8,220 nucleotides of DNA from the NCBI GenBank assembly GCA_023136985.1, contig JAGLQD010000251.1:1-8220 (forward strand). Direction: 5' to 3'. The stretch comes from Candidatus Sabulitectum sp. (GTDB lineage Bacteria; Fermentibacterota; Fermentibacteria; Fermentibacterales; JCC-6). The notes beneath the pieces were generated by a model, which worked only from the letters and a program-made list of their open reading frames with translations, ran no database searches and was not told the DNA's origin. Below, piece by piece: positions 6,514 to 8,220 of the stretch (position 1 is the stretch's first letter; each line of letters starts with the position of its first letter). The translations under genes were made by a program, and so were the position numbers.

Positions 6514-7344
6514 TTAGCCTTCTGCTCTTTCCCACAATGCTGATATCTCGGATGGGAACCGCCACACATTGATCTTTTCCTGATCAGCGATGTACAGTCC
6601 GTCTTCTTTGCGGTTCTTGTAACCAGCCCACATATGGAAAGGTACTTCATTTATACAATCACCGGACACTATTGTCTTCGTTTTCTTTTTAGGCAGAGTC
6701 TCTATTTCTTTTCTGGCATTGGTGAAGCGACTCTGAGCAGCAATTCGGCAGTGTTCAGTCTGAAGTTCCGTGAAAATTACCTGGCGAAACATCTTACCGG
6801 GTCTGTGAGTAGCATACCAGGCGTATTCAACAGGGGTAAGATTTGATACCAGCAGCAGTTGTATCGGGCACATCACAAGGTACAGGTGGCTTTCTCTGTG
6901 AGGATCATCAGGAGTTCCTGCTGCTTCTGCAACCTCAGACTGGGACATATCTTCATGGCAGTCATGGGATTTGAATACATGGAGCTGACCCGCATTCTCC
7001 ATTTCTAAAACCTTACCACCAGTTTTTGCCAGAAATACCCGGTTGTAAGCTTCAACCGGGGTACACGAGAATGCATTGTTGGACAGAGCTGTTTTGGTGC
7101 GGTTACCGGCACCGGCTGCAGCAAGTGCGTTTATGCTGTCGCCAAGAGCATCACGCCAACCTCCGTCATCAAGGTATGTGAAATCCGGTTTTTGATCTTT
7201 GACCGCCAGATCAACCAAAATCTTACGGCCCTTGAAGTGCTTGCCCGAGCCTGGGCTGTGGTGCCTGGCGAGTCCCTCGATTCCAAGGGAGGTAGCGGTT
7301 GTAATACCCTGAGGAATAGACAAAACCAGATGAACATCATTCAT
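6514..7344 (-). CDS. Hypothetical protein, 276 aa
   Basis: I do not recognise this family. The start ATG (7344-7342) is well supported by AAAGGAG 5 nt upstream, and the TAA stop is followed by a terminator, so it is a real gene. It has no signal peptide or clear membrane helix; the most hydrophobic stretch is LYLVMCPIQLLLVSNLTP in the middle. Visible features are Gly/His-rich N-terminal sequence (GLARHHSPGSGKHFKG), a His/Cys cluster HVFKSHDCHEDM, five cysteines in all (SCTP, DCHE, MCPI, EHCR, GDCI), a basic run PKKKTKT, and an aromatic C-terminus (VPFHMWAGYKNRKEDG, INVWRFP). The His/Cys cluster could bind a metal, but that is a guess. A cytoplasmic location is likely. It is on the same strand as the creatininase-family gene, but a 263-bp gap and its own promoter suggest independent expression. 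Confidence 0.75.
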   Translation of the reverse strand: MNDVHLVLSIPQGITTATSLGIEGLARHHSPGSGKHFKGRKILVDLAVKDQKPDFTYLDDGGWRDALGDSINALAAAGAGNRTKTALSNNAFSCTPVEAYNRVFLAKTGGKVLEMENAGQLHVFKSHDCHEDMSQSEVAEAAGTPDDPHRESHLYLVMCPIQLLLVSNLTPVEYAWYATHRPGKMFRQVIFTELQTEHCRIAAQSRFTNARKEIETLPKKKTKTIVSGDCINEVPFHMWAGYKNRKEDGLYIADQEKINVWRFPSEISALWERAEG

Positions 7345-7368
7345 AGATACTCCTTTGTTCTACTTGTC

Positions 7369-7435
7369 AGATAACGGAAAAGACAGCTTCAGCAAAAATC
7401 CAGGATCGTTAGCGAAGCAACAATGTCAGTTATCT
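7369..7435 (-). other. Possible structured leader upstream of the hypothetical gene
   Basis: In the predicted minus-strand leader, AGATAAC (7435-7429) can pair with GTTATCT (7375-7369), closing a loop of 53 nt that holds a small bulged hairpin (GTT-GC arms around 7409-7422). The same 5' arm could instead pair partly with GTATCT next to the start codon. The stem is short (7 bp) and may be coincidental. Confidence 0.2.
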
Positions 7436-7462
7436 AATGTATTTATCTTCCACATGAATTTG

Positions 7463-7491
7463 ACCATACAGCATTAGGGTACATCCGTCAA
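7463..7491 (-). promoter_or_regulatory. Probable promoter of the hypothetical gene
   Basis: On the minus strand, TTGACG (7491-7486) and TATGGT (7468-7463) are separated by 17 nt. The -35 matches five of six consensus bases and the -10 four of six. The leader would be roughly 110 nt. The rest of the gap, 7492-7607, shows no gene and no clear terminator for the creatininase-family gene. Confidence 0.4.
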
Positions 7492-7607
7492 GAAATCCTC
7501 CTGCACTATCGATTTCAAGTAAAGCTGGTATTCTTGAGCAATCTCTGTTCCTTCAGGGAAATACACCAATTGCATACTCTACTAGACATAGATACTGCAG
7601 AGCCTGA

Positions 7608-8220
7608 TCATCTCATTTTCTTAATGGTTTCACCCAGAGAATTCGCAATGAAATCAAAAAGAATTTTACCCTTTCTGACAGATGCATCCGATAGATCAGC
7701 TCCCACCCCTCCATCAGGGTAGGCGTTTCTCCATTGCTCCGGGGAAAGATTTGAAATGTTTTCTGCTGCTGCAGGGTATGTGCCTGTGAATACTCCGGGG
7801 ATTGATCCTGACAGTAAGTACCAGACCATTGATGTTTCGGCTGCAGTTATGTGATATCCTGATTTTTTAAACAGAAGATTCTCTTCCTTCTGTACCCCGG
7901 GCAGTTGCCAGTAACCTATGTAGTGGCTGCTTATTGCTCTATCTGATTTTGCAATTGCCCTCTCGGCACAGCTTCTGTTGCCACCATGGCCGCTGAGAAT
8001 AAAAATTTGTTTGAAATCATTTCTTGCAGCCTCGCTGATAATGTCCAGTAGAAGAGCAGAGTAGGTGTTTTCTGATATTGAGAATGTTCCTGGAAAAGAT
8101 GTGTGGCAGAGGGAATAGCCGTAGAAAAGAGCTGGAAGCACCGGCGTAGCTGTTGTCATTCCAGCCATACGGCACAGTGCCTGAGCAGTTATTCCATCGC
8201 AGCCAAGCGGAGCCTCTGTT
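7608..8220 (-). CDS. Creatininase-family amidohydrolase, N-terminus beyond the window
   Basis: The frame is open to the right edge and ends at TGA 7610-7608, giving 203 visible residues; the family is usually about 240-260 aa, so roughly 35 N-terminal residues are missing. The ATG at 8168 is internal, because family sequence (TEAPLGCDGITAQALC) precedes it. Recognisable elements are PALFYGYSLCHTSFPGTFSI (the family's H-x-x-FPGT segment), LSGHGGNR (the NGHGGN metal/active-site motif), HITAAETSMV (the HAxxxETS-type box) and GVGADLSDASVRKGK near the C-terminus. Members hydrolyse cyclic amides or related C-N bonds at a two-metal centre in the cytoplasm (creatininase, FAPy deformylase, the mycofactocin peptidase MftE); the substrate here is not predictable. 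Oddly, the usual E-x-HGPHLPLGxD is reduced to TEAPLGCD, losing the metal-binding His. The fold assignment is solid; activity is uncertain. Confidence 0.85.
   Translation of the reverse strand, partial: TEAPLGCDGITAQALCRMAGMTTATPVLPALFYGYSLCHTSFPGTFSISENTYSALLLDIISEAARNDFKQIFILSGHGGNRSCAERAIAKSDRAISSHYIGYWQLPGVQKEENLLFKKSGYHITAAETSMVWYLLSGSIPGVFTGTYPAAAENISNLSPEQWRNAYPDGGVGADLSDASVRKGKILFDFIANSLGETIKKMR

Overview
This window looks like ordinary bacterial chromosome, with standard-code genes, Shine-Dalgarno (SD) sites and rho-independent terminators. TAA, TAG and TGA all serve as normal stops. Nothing here fixes the taxon. A secreted beta-propeller protein beside TldD/TldE and a creatininase-family protein would suit an uncultured anaerobe of the FCB or a neighbouring candidate phylum, but that is a low-confidence guess. 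I see no rRNA, tRNA, insertion sequence, phage gene or CRISPR array.

Layout. (1) 20-811, minus: a short secreted beta-propeller-like protein whose frame is split by one in-frame UGA. Exactly 17 nt after the UGA is the loop of a perfect 8-bp hairpin, as expected of a bacterial SECIS. (2) 812-1202: divergent intergenic region with a promoter on each strand, both using GTTGACA as the -35. The plus-strand -35 lies inside a perfect 7-1-7 palindrome. (3) 1203-2990, plus: an ABC exporter half-transporter. (4) 3100-5768, plus: a tldD-tldE protease pair overlapping by one base (TAATG), closed by an 18-bp terminator. (5) 5982-6407, plus: an Hsp20 small heat-shock protein whose 5' UTR can bury the SD in a fourU-type helix. 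(6) 6424-6455: a hairpin between convergent genes, probably terminating the minus-strand gene. (7) 6514-7344, minus: a 276-aa protein I do not recognise, with a good SD and a long, possibly structured leader. (8) 7608-8220, minus: a creatininase-family amidohydrolase that runs off the right edge.

How they may work together. TldD and TldE form one heteromeric metalloprotease that digests small or unfolded peptides and, in known cases, removes leaders from modified peptides. The ABC exporter just upstream, on the same strand, could move the product or substrate, giving a possible peptide-processing and export unit. No precursor peptide gene is visible, so this is inference. Hsp20 is a separate transcription unit of protein-quality control. 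The most unusual signals are the UGA/SECIS-like arrangement, the candidate Hsp20 thermosensor, and the creatininase-family protein that lacks the usual metal-binding HG-H segment.
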